DNA of 23,644 bases from Burkholderiales bacterium. Its GTDB lineage: Bacteria; Pseudomonadota; Gammaproteobacteria; Burkholderiales; Burkholderiaceae_E. Numbering within the stretch: position 1 is the stretch's first letter; each line of letters starts with the position of its first letter. Positions 20,514-23,644 of the stretch are shown here, one piece after another. Below the pieces are notes generated by a model, which saw nothing but the letters and a program-made list of their open reading frames with translations, was not told the origin of the DNA and did no database searches. A program made the position numbers and the translations under genes. The stretch spans positions 1 through 23,644 of the forward strand of contig JAIYAG010000043.1 of assembly GCA_027489195.1 (NCBI GenBank), written 5' to 3'.

Positions 20514-23500
20514 GCGTGCCCTCCGCCCTGCGGTGCCGTCGGTGCGGCCGCAGCCGTCCCGCCGTCCGGTGCCTTCGCCACCGGCGGTGGTCGCTTGCCG
20601 CCCATCCAGGTGGTGACCAGGAAGTAGAACAGCGGCGTGAAGAACACGCCGATCAGCGTCGCCGCCAGCATGCCGCCCAGGATGCCGGTGCCCACCGAGT
20701 GCTGCGTGGCCGCCCCCGCGCCGTCGGCCTTGACCAGCGGCAGCACGCCGAGGATGAACGCGAGCGAGGTCATCACGATCGGGCGCAGCCGCTGGCGGCC
20801 CGCGTCGATCGCCGCGTCGAGCGCGCTCATGCCGGCCTCGTACTGCTGCTTGGCGAACTCGACGATCAGGATGCCGTTCTTGCCCGCCAGGCCCACCAGC
20901 GTGATCAGCGACACCTGGAAGAACACGTCGTTCGGGCTGTGCCTGAGCAGCAGCGCGATCAGCGCGCCGAGGATGGCGATCGGCACGATCAGGAACACCG
21001 CCACCGGCAGGCTGAAGCTCTCGTAGAGCGCGGCGAGGAACAGGAACACGAAGATCAGCGACAGCACGAAGATGCCCGTCGCCTGCCCGCCGGCCACGCG
21101 CTCCTGCAGCGACTGCCCGGACCACTCGAAGGTCGTGCCCTCGGGCAGCTTGTCCGCCGAGATCGCCTCCATCGCGAGCAGCGCCTCGCCCGAGGCGCGG
21201 CCGGGCGCGGGCGCGCCGTTGAGCTGCACCGACGGATAGCCGTTGTAGCGGGTCAGCGCGATCGGCGCCGAGCGCCACTCGGCCTTCATCAGCGCGGCAA
21301 GCGGCACGAGGTTGCCTTCGGCGTTGCGGATCTGGAAGCGCTGCAGCGCGGCCGGATCGGCGCGGAACGCCTGCTCGGCCTGCAGCTTGACCTTCAGGCT
21401 GGTGCCGAACGCGGTGAACTGGTTGACGAAGGACGAGCCGAGCAGGCTGCCGATCGTCGCGTACAGGTCGGACAGCGGCACGCCGAGCGCCTTGGCCTTG
21501 TTGCGGTCGATGTCGAGGAAGAGCGTCTGCACGTTGGGGGCCGCGACGCTGCGCACCGCGAAGAGCGCCGGGTCCTGCTGCGCGGCGCCGACGACCTCCG
21601 CGACCGTGGCGTCGAGCTTGGCGCGGTCGCCGTCGGTCGACAGCAGCCGGTAGTCGAAGCCCGCCACCGAGCCCATGCCCGAGATCGGCGGCTCGTTGAG
21701 CGCGAAGACCCGCGCCTCGGGGATCGCGAGCAGCTGGCGGTTCAGGCGCTGCAGCACCTTCGAGACATGCTCGCCCTCGCCCTTGCGTTCGTCCCAGGGC
21801 TTGAGCGTGGCGAACACGAAGGCCTGGTTCGCGTAGCGGTAGAAGATCGAGAAGCCGACGATCGCGATCGACTCCTGGACCGTCTCCTCCTTCGCGAGGA
21901 TCGCCTCGGCCTTCTTGAGCGCCTCGCGCGTGCGCTCGACCGAGGCGCCCGCGGGGGCGTCGACCACCACGTAGATCGTGCCCTTGTCTTCCTCGGGCAC
22001 GAAGCCACCCGGGATGGCGCCGAACAGGTACACGACGCCGGCGATCATCGCGCCGTAGACGAGCAGGAAGATCAGCTTGTGCGACAGGATGCCGCCGACC
22101 GCGCTCGCGTAGCCGTCGGTGACGCGGTTGAAGATCCGGTCGAAGACCTGGATGGGCTTGAGCTTCGTCATGCCCGGCTTGAGGATGAGCGCACACAGCG
22201 CCGGCGTGAGCGTGAGGGCCGTGATCGCCGACAGCAGCGTCGAGATGGTGATGGTGATCGCGAACTGCTTGTAGAGCGTGCCGGTCACGCCGCCCAGGAA
22301 GGCGATCGGCACGAACACCGCGCAGATCACCGCGGTGACGCCGACGATCGCGCCGCCGATGCCCTGCATCGCCTTGCGCGCCGCGACACGTGCGTCGCAG
22401 TGCTCGTCGTGCATGATCTTCTCGACCGCCTCGACCACCACGATCGCGTCGTCGACCACGATGCCGATGGCCAGCACCATGCCGAACAGGGTGAGCATGT
22501 TGATCGAGAAGCCGGCGACCAGCAGGCCGGCGAGCGTGCCGACGATGGACACCGGGATCGCGATCAGCGGGATGATCGTCGCGCGCAGGCTGCCGAGGAA
22601 CAGGTAGACCACCACCAGCACGAGCAGGAAGGCCTCGACGAAGGTGTGCAGCACCAGCTCGATCGAGGCGTTCACGAACTTGGTGGTGTCGTACGACACC
22701 TGCCAGCGGATCTCGGGCGGGAAGCTCTTGGCGAGCGCGTCCATCTTCGTGCGCAGTGCCTTCGCGAGCTCCAGCGCGTTGGCGCCCGGGCGCAGGTACA
22801 CGCCCATCGCGACCGCCGGCTTGCCGTCCAGGCGCGACTCGAACTGGTAGTCGTCGGCGCCGAGCTCCACGCGCGCCACGTCGCGCACCCGCACCACCGA
22901 GCCGTCGGCCAGCGAGCGGATCACGATGTCGGCGAACTGCTCGACCTCGACCAGGCTGCCCGCGGTCTGCACCGGGAAGGTCAGCGTCTGGCCGCGGTCG
23001 GCCGGCGCCTGGCCGATCTCGCCGACCGGGAAGTTCTGGTTCTGCTCGCGGACCGCCGCGATCACCTCGTTGACGCTCAGCCGGTACTTGGCGAGCCGGT
23101 CCGGGTCCACCCACAGCCGCATTGCGTAGGGCGCGGCGAAGAGTGTGACGTCACCGGCGCCGGGCAGGCGCTTGAGCTCGTTGACGATCTGGCTGTTGGC
23201 GAGGTTCGCGATGTAGGTGGCGTCGAAGCGCGGATCCTCCGACTGCAGCACCACCACCTGCAGGATCTGCGGGTTGGTCTTGTCGACGCGCAGGCCCTGG
23301 CGCAGCACTTCCTGCGGCAGCAGCGGCTCGACGCGCTTGGAGCGGTTGCTGACCTCGACCGCGGCGAGGTTCAGGTCGGTGCCCGGCTCGAAGAACACCT
23401 GCAGCTGCATCAGCCCGCTGGCCGACGAGGTGGACTGCATGTAGAGCAGCCCGGGAATGCCGTTCATCTCGCGCTCGAGGGGCGCGGCGACGGTGGTCTC

Positions 23501-23644
23501 CAGCGTCTCGGGGCTCGCACCCGGGTAGACGGCGGTGATCTGCACCTGCGGGGGCGCGACGCTCGGATACTGCTCGACGGCGAGCTGGGTGCCGCCCAGC
23601 ACGCCCAGCAGCGAGATGATGATCGCGATGACGGTCGCGAAGAC
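20510..23644 (-). CDS. RND efflux pump permease, HAE1/AcrB family (N-terminus cut by window edge)
   Basis: This inner-membrane proton-driven efflux pump is visible for 1044 residues. Its reading frame runs open to the window edge, and alignment by eye to AcrB (VFATVIAII against FAWVIAII) suggests only about nine residues are missing. The proton-relay residues are present: the Asp-Asp pair in LAIGIVVDDAIVVVEA (visible residues 398-399, matching AcrB Asp407/408) and the Lys in TLVGLAGKNGILIVEFAKQ. Other landmarks are AVEQYPSVAPPQVQITAVYPGA at the start of the porter domain, SASGLMQLQVFFEPGTD, and the helix-7/8 and central repeats. The C-terminus carries a short Pro/Ala/Thr tail. It overlaps the outer-membrane lipoprotein gene by 4 bp. 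HAE1 pumps export hydrophobic drugs, solvents and metabolites; substrate range is not predictable here. Confidence 0.96.
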   Translation of the reverse strand, partial: VFATVIAIIISLLGVLGGTQLAVEQYPSVAPPQVQITAVYPGASPETLETTVAAPLEREMNGIPGLLYMQSTSSASGLMQLQVFFEPGTDLNLAAVEVSNRSKRVEPLLPQEVLRQGLRVDKTNPQILQVVVLQSEDPRFDATYIANLANSQIVNELKRLPGAGDVTLFAAPYAMRLWVDPDRLAKYRLSVNEVIAAVREQNQNFPVGEIGQAPADRGQTLTFPVQTAGSLVEVEQFADIVIRSLADGSVVRVRDVARVELGADDYQFESRLDGKPAVAMGVYLRPGANALELAKALRTKMDALAKSFPPEIRWQVSYDTTKFVNASIELVLHTFVEAFLLVLVVVYLFLGSLRATIIPLIAIPVSIVGTLAGLLVAGFSINMLTLFGMVLAIGIVVDDAIVVVEAVEKIMHDEHCDARVAARKAMQGIGGAIVGVTAVICAVFVPIAFLGGVTGTLYKQFAITITISTLLSAITALTLTPALCALILKPGMTKLKPIQVFDRIFNRVTDGYASAVGGILSHKLIFLLVYGAMIAGVVYLFGAIPGGFVPEEDKGTIYVVVDAPAGASVERTREALKKAEAILAKEETVQESIAIVGFSIFYRYANQAFVFATLKPWDERKGEGEHVSKVLQRLNRQLLAIPEARVFALNEPPISGMGSVAGFDYRLLSTDGDRAKLDATVAEVVGAAQQDPALFAVRSVAAPNVQTLFLDIDRNKAKALGVPLSDLYATIGSLLGSSFVNQFTAFGTSLKVKLQAEQAFRADPAALQRFQIRNAEGNLVPLAALMKAEWRSAPIALTRYNGYPSVQLNGAPAPGRASGEALLAMEAISADKLPEGTTFEWSGQSLQERVAGGQATGIFVLSLIFVFLFLAALYESFSLPVAVFLIVPIAILGALIALLLRHSPNDVFFQVSLITLVGLAGKNGILIVEFAKQQYEAGMSALDAAIDAGRQRLRPIVMTSLAFILGVLPLVKADGAGAATQHSVGTGILGGMLAATLIGVFFTPLFYFLVTTWMGGKRPPPVAKAPDGGTAAAAPTAPQGGGHA

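Noticed and set aside
1..23644. Mobile elements, CRISPR arrays, tRNA or rRNA genes
   Set aside because: No terminal repeats, transposase or integrase motifs, regularly spaced repeats, or RNA-gene signatures were seen by eye on either strand.

Overview
The window is about 70% GC by eye, with very strong third-position G/C bias and tightly packed genes on both strands. The gene set (DctPQM-type TRAP transporter, NodT-type outer-membrane lipoprotein with an RND pump, DUF3617, DUF1254, a TSUP permease, an acyl-CoA ligase/GNAT fusion, a fumarylpyruvate-hydrolase-like protein) suggests a metabolically versatile betaproteobacterium of the Burkholderiales type. That placement is an inference from gene content and composition. 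I saw no tRNA, rRNA, insertion sequence, integrase or CRISPR array, and no stretch above 300 bases lacks a gene.

Layout. Positions 1-2079 (+) are the end of a catabolic operon: the C-terminus of an unidentified protein, a glutamine synthetase-like ligase joined to it by an ATGA overlap, and a [2Fe-2S] ferredoxin. Positions 2218-5133 (+) encode a complete TRAP transporter (periplasmic binding protein, small and large permease subunits). A ligase plus ferredoxin next to an uptake system would fit gamma-glutamylation of an imported amine followed by oxygenase attack, but the oxygenase is not in view.

Positions 5165-7480 (-) hold a TSUP permease and a DUF1254/DUF1214 protein. Positions 7561-9134 (+) hold a 2-hydroxyacid dehydrogenase and a secreted DUF3617 protein, and 9124-9504 (-) a small uncharacterised protein with striking conserved-looking motifs. 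Positions 9567-11455 (+) hold a monoacylglycerol-lipase-like hydrolase, a DUF423 membrane protein and an orphan. Positions 11471-15782 (-) carry a 905-residue acyl-CoA ligase (ADP-forming)/acetyltransferase fusion, then a two-gene operon of a malate/L-lactate dehydrogenase family enzyme and a 4HBT thioesterase. An MscS channel (15842-17161, +) faces a minus-strand run of FAA-family hydrolase, MsrB and FMN reductase (17169-18962). The right end (19089-23644, -) is an outer-membrane efflux lipoprotein and an RND pump cut by the window edge.

I found no clearly novel multi-gene system. The best second-look signals are regulatory. Two divergent intergenic regions carry perfect inverted repeats built around mirrored -10-like hexamers, and four genes have a -10-like hexamer only 6-7 bases before the ATG, which suggests leaderless transcripts. 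There is also a dyad upstream of the FMN reductase, a compact palindrome over a likely promoter, and several proteins of unknown function.
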